From: Brevibacillus_D fluminis_A
GTDB lineage: Bacteria > Bacillota > Bacilli > Brevibacillales > Brevibacillaceae
Assembly (NCBI RefSeq): GCF_052072235.1
Contig: NZ_CM125436.1
Span: 4,520,001-4,584,000, forward strand
DNA: 64,000 nucleotides
Direction of reading: 5' to 3'
Below are positions 46,794 to 55,543 of the stretch, in pieces (position 1 is the first letter of the stretch; every line of letters begins with the position of its first letter). Below the pieces are notes generated by a model, which was not told where the DNA came from, did no database searches, and saw only the letters and a program-made list of their open reading frames with translations. The position numbers were made by a program, and so were the translations under genes.

Positions 46794-47055
46794 GGCTTGT
46801 CTCCTCTTTTCTCTGTAGAAATGGTAGAAATGGACGGCGCTATCCTCCCCTCATTAATTCCCATCTTTCTTCCAAAGTCAAGACAGTAAGTTAAAACGGT
46901 TGCGACTTCTCGGACGAGTCAGTGGCTTTCCATGGCAAAGATCAGGGAAAAACCCCCCCCATTTTCAGGGTTCTCCCCGACATACAGCCATCCCCCCCTT
47001 TGCTATACTGAAGATGCATCAGAAAGCCAATGACAATCAAAACAGGAGGTCACTC

Positions 47056-47481
47056 ATGTTTACCAATATTTTAGTTGCAGTAGATGGTTCCGAAACTTCC
47101 CAAAAGGCAGTCGAATGGGCAAAGAAAACACACGAAGCGCTGCCGGAAGCCAAAATTACGTTCGTGCACGTGTTCCAGCCATTCGTTCCCGTCATCGCCG
47201 GCTATCCGGCTGCCGTCATCCCGCAGCCGCAAGACGTGCTCTCGCCGGAAGAAACGCCTTCCTATCAGGCATGGGCGCAATTCGAGGACAAATCGCGCGT
47301 CGCGTACCGCAACATTCTCGGCGGTGCAGCGGAAGAAATTTGCAATGAAGCCGAAGCGAAAGCGTGCGATCTGATCGTGGTCGGAAGCGTTGGCCATGGA
47401 CTCGTCTCCTCTGTGCTTTTGGGCAGCGTGAGCGCCAAAGTGCTGCACCATGCCAAATGCTCGGTATTGATCGTACGTTAA
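47056..47481 (+). CDS. Universal stress protein, single domain
   Basis: A 141-residue UspA-fold protein. NILVAVDGSETSQKAVEWA forms the first strand and loop. The ATP-binding signature is present as VVGSVGHGLVSSVLLGSVSAKVLHHAKCSVLIV (G2xG9G type), so it likely binds ATP. AGGAGGT precedes ATG 47056. A second, two-domain Usp gene begins 31 nt downstream, which makes a two-gene operon. A TATACT element near 47004 may be the -10. Confidence 0.9.
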   Translation: MFTNILVAVDGSETSQKAVEWAKKTHEALPEAKITFVHVFQPFVPVIAGYPAAVIPQPQDVLSPEETPSYQAWAQFEDKSRVAYRNILGGAAEEICNEAEAKACDLIVVGSVGHGLVSSVLLGSVSAKVLHHAKCSVLIVR

Positions 47482-47512
47482 TCACCATATTTCCGTTTAG
47501 GAGGAACTTATC

Positions 47513-48370
47513 ATGACGAAGCTCTTGGTCCCAATCGACGCAAGCGAGCGTTCGCAGCAGGCCGTCCGCCTGGCGACCGCGATCGCCGCTGACAAAGCCG
47601 ATGCGTCCCTTACCCTCTTGCACGTGCTTTCGCCGCTGCCGCCGGGAAAAACCGTGACGTTCATCGATCCTGAGCAATTCACCCGTTATCAAAAAGAGGA
47701 CGCGATGGAACACCTCCAGCCGTCTTTGGAGCTGGTTGAAAATTCCCGCGTGCCTTATACCATGAACTATGAGGTCGGCATTACGCATGAGGCGATCGGC
47801 AACTGGGCCCAAGAGCACGACATGATTGTGATGGGCACGCACGGCTACGGCCGTGTCGCCGGCTGGATGCTCGGCAGCATCGGCTATCCTTTGCTGCACC
47901 ATCTGCCGGTTCCCATCATCCTCGTCCCGGAAGAAACCGAGTCTGTCCATGCGCCAAAACGCATCCTGATTGCGGTGGACGGTTCCGATCACGCCCGCTA
48001 TGCAGCCGAAGCGGCCATCCAGCTGGGCAAAAAGACCGGCGCGGAATTCGTGCTGTTCACGGCTGTCGGCTACTCGCTCCCTCACGCGGAAGAGCTTAGC
48101 GAGGACATTCACGAGAAGCTCTTGACCAGCGGCGAACGCATTATCGCCGCATACGAGCCGCTCTTTCGCACATCCGGCGTCACCTACACCACGAAGGTGG
48201 CGATCGGCGATCCATCCCTGCGGATCAAGGAAGTCGCCGAGCAGGAGCACATCGACCTGGTTGCGCTCGGGTATCACGGCACGAGCGGTCTTACCGATTT
48301 GCTGGTCGGCAGCACGGTGTACAAAATGATTCACCGGACCACCAAACCGCTCTTGATCGTTCGATCGTAG
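47513..48370 (+). CDS. Tandem universal stress protein
   Basis: A 285-residue protein with two UspA domains. The first (1-145) has KLLVPIDASERSQQAV and MGTHGYGRVAGWMLGSIGYPLLHHLPVPIILV. The second (150-285) has RILIAVDGSDHARYAAEAA and ALGYHGTSGLTDLLVGSTVYKMIHRTTKPLLIV. Both keep the ATP-type glycine pattern. TAGGAGGAAC precedes ATG. It is cotranscribed with the preceding single-domain Usp and followed by a terminator. Confidence 0.9.
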   Translation: MTKLLVPIDASERSQQAVRLATAIAADKADASLTLLHVLSPLPPGKTVTFIDPEQFTRYQKEDAMEHLQPSLELVENSRVPYTMNYEVGITHEAIGNWAQEHDMIVMGTHGYGRVAGWMLGSIGYPLLHHLPVPIILVPEETESVHAPKRILIAVDGSDHARYAAEAAIQLGKKTGAEFVLFTAVGYSLPHAEELSEDIHEKLLTSGERIIAAYEPLFRTSGVTYTTKVAIGDPSLRIKEVAEQEHIDLVALGYHGTSGLTDLLVGSTVYKMIHRTTKPLLIVRS

Positions 48371-48416
48371 TCCGTTTTTGACTTGCGAATCATCATCTCC
48401 TCTCCCAAAAGATAAT

Positions 48417-48449
48417 AAAAACCAGCCATGAGCGGCTGGTTTCTTTTTT
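48417..48449 (+). terminator. Rho-independent terminator of the usp operon
   Basis: AAACCAGCC and GGCTGGTTT form the stem; TTCTTTTTT follows. The convergent MATE gene ends just beyond. Confidence 0.85.
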
Positions 48450-48462
48450 GTTCGTGCTTATG

Positions 48463-49842
48463 TTATGACATCATCTTCGCTTTTTTCCAATTGCCGAACA
48501 TATAGTAGAGCACCGTCAAAATGACCGCGATGGAGAAGCTGACGGGAAAACTCCACCAGACCGCATCCAGACCATACATGCTTGCCAAATAGTAGGACAT
48601 CGGGATGCGGATGACCCACAGCGCGATAAACGTGACGAGGAGCGGCACCATGACGGCACCGGTCGAACGGATGACACCCGCCAGGACGAAGTTGATCCCG
48701 AACAGCACGAACGCCCAAAGGGTCAGCCGGTTGATATGCATGCCGATCGTGATCGCATCTCCCTCTGTAGGAAGAAACAGCGACAGCGCCTCGCGGTTGA
48801 ACACATAGATGAGCGCGGCCAATAGCCCGGACATGACGAAATTGAACAAAATGCCCGTCATGGCCGTGCGCGTCACGCGCTCCCACTTCCCTGCCCCGAT
48901 GTTTTGCGCCGCCATCGAGGACGCGGCTGCGCCGATCGCCATCGCTGGCATCTGGATGTAGTTGGACAGCTGCGTCGCGGCCCCAAATGCAGCTGTGGCA
49001 TCCGAGCCGAACGTATTGACCAGATTGATCAAGGCCAGCCCGCTCGATGAGACGACGATCATCTGGAACCCCATCGGCAGTCCCTTTTTGATCAAAGCCG
49101 CGATGATGTCGCGGTCGAAGCGCAGCAGATGGTATTCGCCTTTCCGCAATAACAGGAAGTAATTCGTCTTGTACAGATAGACGACGAGCAAAATCAGGCT
49201 GACGAATTGGGCGATGAGCGTGGAGAACGCCGATCCGGAAATGCCCATCTCCGGAAACGGGCCAATCCCGAAAATCAGCAGCGGATTCAGCACGATATCG
49301 AGAACCACCGAAATGAGCAGGAAATAAAACGGTGTTTTCGAATCGCCCGACCCGCGCAAAATCATCATGATGAAGTTATACACGAACAAAAACGGGACAC
49401 CGGCAAAAATGATGCGCGTGTAGGCAATCGCAAGCGGAATGGCATCGGGCGGCGTATTCATCCATTGCAAGATGTCGGCGGAAAACAAAAAGCCGATCAA
49501 ACCGATGAAAATCGACAGCGAACAAAAAAACACCGCACTCGTCCCTACGACCCGCTTCGCTTCTCCCATGTTGCCCGCTCCAATATTTTGTCCTACCAAA
49601 ATCGTTGTGGCCATGCCGATCCCGAAAATGGAGCTGAGCAGAAAAAACATGATATTGTTCGCATTGGACGTCGCGGCCAACGCGGTCTCTCCGAGGAACT
49701 TCCCTACCCAGATCGAGTTGATCGAGCCGTTGAGCGATTGCAGGACGTTGCCGAACAAGACGGGGAGGGCAAAAAAGAACAGCGTTTTTCCGATCGGCCC
49801 TTCGGTCAAGCGTACCTTCCCTTTACTGGCGGCTTCTGCCAT
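48463..49842 (-). CDS. MATE family efflux transporter
   Basis: About 459 residues and 12 membrane helices. The N-terminal GPIGKTLFFFALPVLFGNVLQ, then IWVGKFLGETALAATSNANN, and the repeat-like second half with QNIGAGKWERVTRTAM are typical of the DinF/NorM-like multidrug MATE proteins, which exchange drugs for Na+ or H+. ATG 49842 is chosen as the first codon giving the family N terminus, with GGTGG upstream; the frame is open to 49938. A perfect 18-bp palindrome about 100 bp upstream suggests control by a MarR-like repressor. Confidence 0.88.
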   Translation of the reverse strand: MAEAASKGKVRLTEGPIGKTLFFFALPVLFGNVLQSLNGSINSIWVGKFLGETALAATSNANNIMFFLLSSIFGIGMATTILVGQNIGAGNMGEAKRVVGTSAVFFCSLSIFIGLIGFLFSADILQWMNTPPDAIPLAIAYTRIIFAGVPFLFVYNFIMMILRGSGDSKTPFYFLLISVVLDIVLNPLLIFGIGPFPEMGISGSAFSTLIAQFVSLILLVVYLYKTNYFLLLRKGEYHLLRFDRDIIAALIKKGLPMGFQMIVVSSSGLALINLVNTFGSDATAAFGAATQLSNYIQMPAMAIGAAASSMAAQNIGAGKWERVTRTAMTGILFNFVMSGLLAALIYVFNREALSLFLPTEGDAITIGMHINRLTLWAFVLFGINFVLAGVIRSTGAVMVPLLVTFIALWVIRIPMSYYLASMYGLDAVWWSFPVSFSIAVILTVLYYMFGNWKKAKMMS

Positions 49843-49941
49843 CTTTATACATTCCACCTTTCCGATCACATTTTGTGGTAAAATACAAATCAAGTGAATT
49901 GATTTTAGCATCGATTGCTTGGAAACGCTAACACCCATTAC

Positions 49942-49959
49942 CTAACTAATATTAGTTAG
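49942..49959. promoter_or_regulatory. Perfect 18-bp palindrome upstream of the MATE gene
   Basis: CTAACTAATATTAGTTAG is its own reverse complement. It lies in the 386-bp gap between the divergent MATE and ureohydrolase genes, 100 bp before the MATE start. Its size and symmetry fit a MarR-family operator. A related site with the same half-site is at 12509-12522. Confidence 0.6.
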
Positions 49960-49996
49960 AAGAATCGATGCATTGGTGCATAATCAATTCATTCAT

Positions 49997-50029
49997 GGGT
50001 AAAAACGATGCAAAAGCGGGTAAAAATCG
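49997..50029 (+). repeat. Direct repeat GGGTAAAAA(T)CG spaced 21 bp
   Basis: GGGTAAAAACG (49997-50007) and GGGTAAAAATCG (50018-50029) are about two helical turns apart. A related element, GCAAAAACGATACC, occurs inverted within the possible sigma-54 promoter just downstream. They may bind the regulator of the ureohydrolase gene. Confidence 0.4.
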
Positions 50030-50041
50030 CTTTCCTTACAG

Positions 50042-50058
50042 TTGGTATCGTTTTTGCT
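50042..50058 (+). promoter_or_regulatory. Possible sigma-54 promoter of the ureohydrolase gene
   Basis: TTGGTATCGTTTTTGCT has GG (50044-50045) and GC (50056-50057) with the required 10 nt between, and matches the TTGGCAYR-N4-TTGCW consensus well except at the third -24 base. Arginine and agmatine catabolic genes in Bacilli are often SigL-dependent. No enhancer-binding activator is in this window. Confidence 0.45.
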
Positions 50059-50111
50059 AAGAGGTAAAGCATACAGCCATACTTTCATCAAAAGGTAGGG
50101 GTTAGTCTGAA

Positions 50112-50162
50112 ATGAACTTGAAACTGTTCTTAATCGCAGTTTTGCTGTCGATGATCTTATAA
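50112..50162 (+). CDS. Possible 16-residue hydrophobic leader peptide
   Basis: ATG at 50112 opens a short frame MNLKLFLIAVLLSMIL followed by TAA. A GGTAGGGG element lies about 12 nt upstream, and the codon lies about 43 nt after the predicted sigma-54 start site and 67 nt before the ureohydrolase. It could be a leader or a small membrane peptide; it could also be chance. Confidence 0.3.
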   Translation: MNLKLFLIAVLLSMIL

Positions 50163-50228
50163 AACCGGGAAAGCCTTCAACGTGAAAAACCAACCCAACA
50201 AATCCAACAATTCCAGGAGGAACTTCCC

Positions 50229-51173
50229 ATGAAATATCCTTTGACACCAGACGTAAAACCAGAATTTTGCACAACCGGTTCGTTTATGCGCTTGCCGGCA
50301 GCCAATGAAAATGCAAAAGTTGCAATCATCGGGATGCCGTTCGATACCGCCGCTTCCTTCCGCGTCGGTGCCCGTTTCGCGCCGCAAGCGATCCGTCAGG
50401 CTTCGATGACGTTGTTCCCGTATCATCCGATCCACAAGGTGTATCCGTTCGACGATACCAATGCGATCGATGTCGGCGACGTGCCGGTGATTCCGCACAA
50501 CATCCACCGCAGCTACGAGCGCATCGAAGCTGCGATGCTCGAATTGATGCAAAAAGGGATTATCCCGATCGGTCTGGGCGGCGACCACTCCGTCACGCTG
50601 GCAAGCCTGCGCGCAGCCGCTAAAGTGCACGGCCCTGTTGCCATGATCCAATTCGACTCCCATACCGACACGTGGGACACGTACTATGATGAGAAATACT
50701 GGCACGGTTCCCCATTCATCCGCGCATACGAGGAAAACCTGCTCCAACCGGATAAAGTGTTCCAAGTCGGGATTCGCGGCACGCTGAACCACCCTGGCGA
50801 TTTGGATGCCAGCTATGAATTGGGCTACAACGTCATTACCACCCCTGAACTGCGCCAACGCGGCATCGCGGATGTCGTGAGCGAAATCAAAAACAAAATC
50901 GGCGACACGCCTGTCTTCCTGACGTTCGATATCGATTTCGTCGATCCAGCGTTCGCTCCAGGTACAGGTACGCTTGAAGCAGGCGGCTTCTCCAGCGCCG
51001 AGTCTTTGGAAATCGTTCGCAGCCTGACCGACCTGAACTATATCGGCTTCGATTTGGTGGAAGTGCTGCCGCCGTACGATCCAACCAACATTACGTCCCT
51101 GCTCGCAGCTACGCTCATTCACGATTTCGCTTCCCATGTGGCGCTGAATGAGAAGAAAAACGGCAAAAAATAA
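50229..51173 (+). CDS. Ureohydrolase (agmatinase/arginase superfamily)
   Basis: A 314-residue manganese ureohydrolase. The three metal-binding motifs are present: GGDHS (about 118-122), FDSHTDTWD (about 140-148, with Ser where most have Ala) and TFDIDFVDPAFAPGTGTLE. The enzyme removes urea from a guanidino compound such as agmatine, guanidinobutyrate or guanidinopropionate; the longer N terminus and GMPFDTAASFRVGARF fit the agmatinase-like branch more than arginase. CAGGAGGAAC precedes ATG. A possible sigma-54 promoter and a leader ORF lie upstream, and a terminator follows. Confidence 0.88.
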   Translation: MKYPLTPDVKPEFCTTGSFMRLPAANENAKVAIIGMPFDTAASFRVGARFAPQAIRQASMTLFPYHPIHKVYPFDDTNAIDVGDVPVIPHNIHRSYERIEAAMLELMQKGIIPIGLGGDHSVTLASLRAAAKVHGPVAMIQFDSHTDTWDTYYDEKYWHGSPFIRAYEENLLQPDKVFQVGIRGTLNHPGDLDASYELGYNVITTPELRQRGIADVVSEIKNKIGDTPVFLTFDIDFVDPAFAPGTGTLEAGGFSSAESLEIVRSLTDLNYIGFDLVEVLPPYDPTNITSLLAATLIHDFASHVALNEKKNGKK

Positions 51174-51193
51174 TCGAATCGAATGAAACACCA

Positions 51194-51224
51194 TTGGCTC
51201 GCCTGCTTGAGGCGAGCTTTTTTG
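51194..51224 (+). terminator. Rho-independent terminator of the ureohydrolase gene
   Basis: GGCTCGCC pairs with GGCGAGC around TGCTTGA, followed by six Ts. Confidence 0.88.
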
Positions 51225-51355
51225 GTACAGATAAGATTTTATAAAATTTTATTGATTGATCATGCTGAATTTTTCATACTTTATGGAAATGATTTGAAAA
51301 TAATGAGAAAATAGATGGGATTTCCATTTAAAAAGCTGCGATAAGGAGGAACCAC

Positions 51356-52297
51356 ATGCACGCTGAAAAGGTTCAACAGCTCTTGCATTCGATCAATCGT
51401 GTCATCGTAGGAAAAGAAACGGAAGTTCGTCTGCTGATCGCAGGCTTGCTTGCGCGCGGGCATGTCCTGTTGGAAGATCTGCCGGGGATGGGCAAAACGG
51501 TGCTGGCCAAGACGCTGGCCCAGTCGATCGGCGGTGCCTTCCAGCGGCTGCAGTTCACCGCCGACCTGCTGCCGTCCGACGTGGTGGGACTGCATTTTTT
51601 CAATCCGAAAACAGGCGATTTCGAGCTGCGCCGCGGTCCGGTTTTTGCCGATGTGCTGCTTGCCGACGAGATCAACCGGGCAACGCCCCGGACACAGTCC
51701 GGCCTCCTGGAGTGCATGGAAGAGCGGCAAGCTACCATCGAAGGCGTCAGCCTGCCGCTGCCGGAAGCGTTTTTTGTCATCGCCACCCAAAACCCGATCG
51801 AATCGGAAGGCACATATCCGCTGCCAGAAGCACAGCTGGACCGCTTTTTGTTCCGACTCTCCCTGGGCTATGGGACGCGGGCCGATTCGCTTGCCATCAT
51901 GCGCCGCTTCCGCACCGATTCGCCGCTGGACGACATCGAGCCGGTGCTTGGCGCGCAAGACATCATTCAGATGCAAAAGGAAGTGCGCCGCGTCCATGTA
52001 AGCGAGGCCGTCGAGAACTACATCATCGATTTGACGGAGGCGAGCCGCACCCATTCGTCGATCGAGGTCGGCATCAGCCCCCGCGCCATGCTTGCCTTGG
52101 TCCACGCTTCCCAGGCGCTCGCGTACATCGATGGCAGAAGCTTTGTCCTGCCGGATGATGTCAAGCTGGCAGTCCCGCCGCTATTCACCCACCGCATCCG
52201 TTTGACGATGGAAGCAGAGCTGCTGCAGACGGAGCGAGATGTCGTGCAGGAGCTTTTGCAAAGCGTGCCAGCCCCTGTGGAAACGGGCGTTCAATAA
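51356..52297 (+). CDS. MoxR-type AAA+ ATPase
   Basis: A 313-residue MoxR family chaperone-like ATPase. Walker A is LPGMGKT (about 42-48), Walker B is VLLADEINRATPRTQSGLLECMEE, and sensor-1 is IATQNPIE. The C-terminal lid carries SPRAMLALVHASQALAYIDGR. MoxR proteins act on a partner encoded with a DUF58 protein. The next gene is DUF58 and starts directly after the stop codon. AAGGAGGAACC precedes ATG. Confidence 0.93.
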   Translation: MHAEKVQQLLHSINRVIVGKETEVRLLIAGLLARGHVLLEDLPGMGKTVLAKTLAQSIGGAFQRLQFTADLLPSDVVGLHFFNPKTGDFELRRGPVFADVLLADEINRATPRTQSGLLECMEERQATIEGVSLPLPEAFFVIATQNPIESEGTYPLPEAQLDRFLFRLSLGYGTRADSLAIMRRFRTDSPLDDIEPVLGAQDIIQMQKEVRRVHVSEAVENYIIDLTEASRTHSSIEVGISPRAMLALVHASQALAYIDGRSFVLPDDVKLAVPPLFTHRIRLTMEAELLQTERDVVQELLQSVPAPVETGVQ

Positions 52298-53521
52298 ATG
52301 ACGACACGGGATTCGTTTCAACTGATCGGCGGCATTTTCCTGTTTGTCGCGCTGTTTACGCACGACTGGTTTTTCTTCGCGCTCGGTTGTTTCTTCCTGT
52401 TCCTTTTGGCTGCGCATCGCTGGTGGCAAAAGCGGCTGTCCCGTTTTGTCACGATCACCTGCAGCAGCCCGCAATCGCGGGTGATGCCGCATACGCCAAC
52501 GACCATGCGCATCGCGGTGCAAAACCGTTCCCTGCTCCCGCTTCCGGCGACAAAGCTCTTCTTTACGCTCCCGCTGACCGTGGAGGTAGAAGGCGCTGAC
52601 GTTTGCCGGGAGGTGAGCAAGCAGCTGCAGATCCAGCTGTGTTTGCACGTCCCGCCCCGTTCACAGGTCATACGTGAGCTGACGGTGATTCCACGGAAGC
52701 GGGGGGTGCTCTGGCTGACAGATATGGCGATGGAGCTGATGAGCCCGTTTGCGACCGAGCCTTGCGTACATACCGGCAAAACATCCTATTCGCTTTTGGT
52801 CTATCCCGAAATCACTGCATTGCCCCCGTACCAAAAAGGATCGCTTGAGCCGTTGGGCAAACGGCTGTCGATGCAGCGCATGCAGGACGATCCTGCTTTC
52901 ATCCGCGGTGTCCGCCACTATTTGCCCGGCGATCGGCAAAAAACGATCGACTGGAAAGCCACCGCCAAGACAGCACAGCTGCAAACGCGGCTCTTCGAAT
53001 ATACGTCCTCGCAAAAATGGGTGATCGTCGGCCACATGCTGCCGATGTACGAGCCTAAGCTACAGCGATTCAACGATCTGGAAAACGAGCGGACGATTTC
53101 GGCCATCGCCTCCGCTGCTGCCCGCTTCCGCCGGGAAAAGACGCCTCATTCGCTCTACTTGAATGTGCGGCAGCGCGGGCGCGAGCTGTTCCATCTGGCA
53201 GAAGGCAGCGGTAAGGCGCAATATGTGCACATCCTGACACAGCTGGCGAAAATGAACCATTTTGTGCCCACATCGCTGTCCACTGTTTTTCGCCGTCTGG
53301 AGGCAAGTACGCACAAGCTGTCCATTCTTCTTGTTTCTTCCCGCTTTGACGCAGAGACAAGCCGAATGGCAGAACGGCTGAAGAAGCGCGGGCATGAAGT
53401 GACACTGCTCGACGCTTCCGCAGACACGCCATTTTTCCGCCCGCTGCAGCGACAGTCGCATTCCGGCATGAGAGCGTCAAGTGCTATCCGAGAGGAGCGT
53501 GAAGCCGTCCATGAACGATAA
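52298..53521 (+). CDS. DUF58 (VWA-like) membrane protein
   Basis: A 407-residue protein with two close membrane helices at the N terminus (about 10-45) and a C-terminal DUF58 region. The family segment LGKRLSMQRMQDDPAFIRGVRHYLPGDRQKTIDWKATAKTAQLQTR is complete. The TAA of the MoxR gene and this ATG are contiguous, so translation is coupled. DUF58 proteins are thought to be MoxR partners in assembling or controlling envelope proteins. Confidence 0.9.
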   Translation: MTTRDSFQLIGGIFLFVALFTHDWFFFALGCFFLFLLAAHRWWQKRLSRFVTITCSSPQSRVMPHTPTTMRIAVQNRSLLPLPATKLFFTLPLTVEVEGADVCREVSKQLQIQLCLHVPPRSQVIRELTVIPRKRGVLWLTDMAMELMSPFATEPCVHTGKTSYSLLVYPEITALPPYQKGSLEPLGKRLSMQRMQDDPAFIRGVRHYLPGDRQKTIDWKATAKTAQLQTRLFEYTSSQKWVIVGHMLPMYEPKLQRFNDLENERTISAIASAAARFRREKTPHSLYLNVRQRGRELFHLAEGSGKAQYVHILTQLAKMNHFVPTSLSTVFRRLEASTHKLSILLVSSRFDAETSRMAERLKKRGHEVTLLDASADTPFFRPLQRQSHSGMRASSAIREEREAVHER

Positions 53522-54824
53522 CGCCGTTCTGCGCAGCTCGCTGGCGCTCACGTTTGAAGCGCAAATCATCGCGCTGCTGCTGTTCGTCACGCCATACCTG
53601 GCCTTTTCAGGCAAAAGCGCGATCGGGTTGTTTCTCACCATCAGCGTGCTGTTTTCCGCCGGTTCGTTCTTTTACCAAAAAAGCAGCCGCGGCTTTCTCG
53701 GCCTGATCCTGCTGTCGCTCACGGTCTTGCTCGTCGCGGTTTTGGGCTATGTATATGCGGATTCGGTGATTCTCGCCCTGGCCGGTGCTGCCGTATACTA
53801 TTGGCGTCTGCATGTGCGCGCGGCGGAAGGCATCACGCTGCCCGAATTGACCAAGCGGTTCACGCTTGTCATGTTCACCTACGTTTGCCTCATGATTTGG
53901 CTGGCTCTGACGGGAGCTTTTTCGCTCGCCGATCTCATGCTCGCGCTCTCGTTTTCGACGGTCTGGTTTCTGATCATGTGTTATCTGGAGTTTTTGACGC
54001 GAGATGCAGGCTCTGCCGCACTCTCCGGCGGAAAAATCGCTGTATTCGCATCACAGCAAGCAGGGCTTGCGATCGGAATCATCGCCGTCTTTTTGACGGC
54101 CGCAAGCCTCCTCTACTACGCGCTCGCCTACGGCTTCGCCCTGATCAAAGGGCCTGTTTTGAGCCTGCTCAAAGTGGTCTTCATGCCGCTGTTGCTGTGG
54201 CTCGATTCGCTGGTCGCAGCGCTGAAAGGAAAGGCCAGCAACAACACGGCATTGAACAAATTTCTTGAGCAAGGCGGCGGCGCGCAGCAGGAATACGCAC
54301 CCCCACCGCCTGTTCAGCAAGACTTGTTTTCGCGGCTGGAGCCGTATCTCATCGCACTTGTCGCCCTTCTGATTCTGTTCGTTTTGGCGCGGATGGTCTG
54401 GAAGCATTACAAAAAGAACAAGCGTGTGGATCAGCCCATGCAGCCGATCACGCCGCCTGCACAGACGGTGGAAAAGCTCTCCCCTTCCGTTATTGTGGAA
54501 GAAAAACCGCATGAGAACTTGCAGAAATGGCATGTGCCGCAAAACGATCGCGTGAGGTACGCGTACTATCGATTTTTGCAGCAGATGAGCGAGCGGGGCA
54601 TGTTGATCCATCTGGAGGAGACGAGCCGCGAGTTTTTGCAGCGCATCCGCGCCGCCTATGCAAACAGTCCCGTCACCCCGCTTGCCGAACGCATCACGCG
54701 CACGTACGAGAGCTACCGTTATGGCGGACAGCAATTGGCCGAGGATGAAATCGTCCGTATGGAGGCGGATGTGGCGGAGTTCGCGACGCTCGCCAGGAAC
54801 GAAAATGATGGAGCACGACACTGA
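53511..54824 (+). CDS. DUF4129-type multi-spanning membrane protein
   Basis: About 437 residues. Five to seven membrane helices (about 15-240) precede a cytoplasmic or external linker with QEYAPPPPVQQ, another helix near 285-305, and a C-terminal helical DUF4129-like domain (RYAYYRFLQQMSERGMLIHLEETSREFLQRI). It overlaps the DUF58 gene by 11 nt if ATG 53511 is used; GTG 53481 is an alternative. In related genomes this region is often fused to or followed by a transglutaminase domain, which is absent here. Confidence 0.8.
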   Translation: MNDNAVLRSSLALTFEAQIIALLLFVTPYLAFSGKSAIGLFLTISVLFSAGSFFYQKSSRGFLGLILLSLTVLLVAVLGYVYADSVILALAGAAVYYWRLHVRAAEGITLPELTKRFTLVMFTYVCLMIWLALTGAFSLADLMLALSFSTVWFLIMCYLEFLTRDAGSAALSGGKIAVFASQQAGLAIGIIAVFLTAASLLYYALAYGFALIKGPVLSLLKVVFMPLLLWLDSLVAALKGKASNNTALNKFLEQGGGAQQEYAPPPPVQQDLFSRLEPYLIALVALLILFVLARMVWKHYKKNKRVDQPMQPITPPAQTVEKLSPSVIVEEKPHENLQKWHVPQNDRVRYAYYRFLQQMSERGMLIHLEETSREFLQRIRAAYANSPVTPLAERITRTYESYRYGGQQLAEDEIVRMEADVAEFATLARNENDGARH

Positions 54825-54831
54825 ACATCAC

Positions 54832-54875
54832 AAAAAGAGCGATTGCTTCCTACGTGGAATGCAGTCGCTCTTTTT
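54832..54875. terminator. Bidirectional terminator overlapping the modC stop
   Basis: AAAAAGAGCGA pairs with TCGCTCTTTTT around about 22 nt. The right arm (54865-54875) lies inside the last codons of modC. It serves both the DUF4129 gene and modC. Confidence 0.75.
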
Positions 54876-55527
54876 GGTCCGTATTCCCTTCCTGCCGCAC
54901 GATCTTGCCCTTTTCCAGAAACAAAATCCGGTCGCCGAGCTTTTGCGCCTCCTCCAGGTCGTGTGTCACCAAAATCACCGGGATGCTCCACGTCTGGTGC
55001 AGCTCGATCAATATTTCATGGCATTGCGCCTTTGTCTCTTTATCCAGCGCGGAAAAAGGCTCGTCGAGCAGCAGTAGATGCGGCTCGGTGGCGAGCGCTC
55101 TGGCCAAAGCTACCCGCTGCTTTTCACCGCCGGAAATTTGCGCCGGATATTTCTCCAGCAAATGTCCGATCTTCATCACAGCCAACAGCTGCTGGATGAG
55201 GGGGGATTGGCTGGTCATCCCCTTTTGCTTGACGCCGTATAAAATGTTCGCTTCGACCTTCATGTGGGGAAACAGCGCGAAATCCTGGAACAAATAGCCG
55301 ATGCGGCGCTTCTGGATCGAAAGAGGGCGCTTTTTCGCGTCATAGAAGACGGTATCGTTCAGCCGAATCCCGCCTGCATCGGGGTGAATGATGCCTGCGA
55401 GCGCGTTGAGAATCGTTGTTTTCCCTGATCCGGAAGGGCCGAACAGGACGATCCGTTCATTTCCGACCGCAAACTGGACGTCCAGCTGGAAATGGGCCAG
55501 CTTTTTTTCAATATGAACAGAAAGCAT
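54850..55527 (-). CDS. modC: ModC, molybdate ABC transporter ATPase
   Basis: A 225-residue ABC ATPase: Walker A GPSGSGKTT, Q-loop GYLFQDFALFPH, signature ISGGEKQRVALARAL, Walker B LLLLDEPFSALD, H-loop VTHDLEEA. E. coli ModC is about 350 residues; the C-terminal TOBE/molybdate-sensing domain is missing here, so trans-inhibition by molybdate is unlikely. GGGAGAG precedes ATG 55527, 16 nt after the modB stop. Assignment to molybdate rests on the neighbouring modA and modB. Confidence 0.9.
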   Translation of the reverse strand: MLSVHIEKKLAHFQLDVQFAVGNERIVLFGPSGSGKTTILNALAGIIHPDAGGIRLNDTVFYDAKKRPLSIQKRRIGYLFQDFALFPHMKVEANILYGVKQKGMTSQSPLIQQLLAVMKIGHLLEKYPAQISGGEKQRVALARALATEPHLLLLDEPFSALDKETKAQCHEILIELHQTWSIPVILVTHDLEEAQKLGDRILFLEKGKIVRQEGNTDQKERLHST

Positions 55528-55543
55528 GCGCGTCTCTCCCACT

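Noticed and set aside
49960..50228. Riboswitch upstream of the ureohydrolase, for example a guanidine type
   Set aside because: I could not find the conserved ykkC or mini-ykkC core sequences; only short repeats and a possible sigma-54 promoter are visible.
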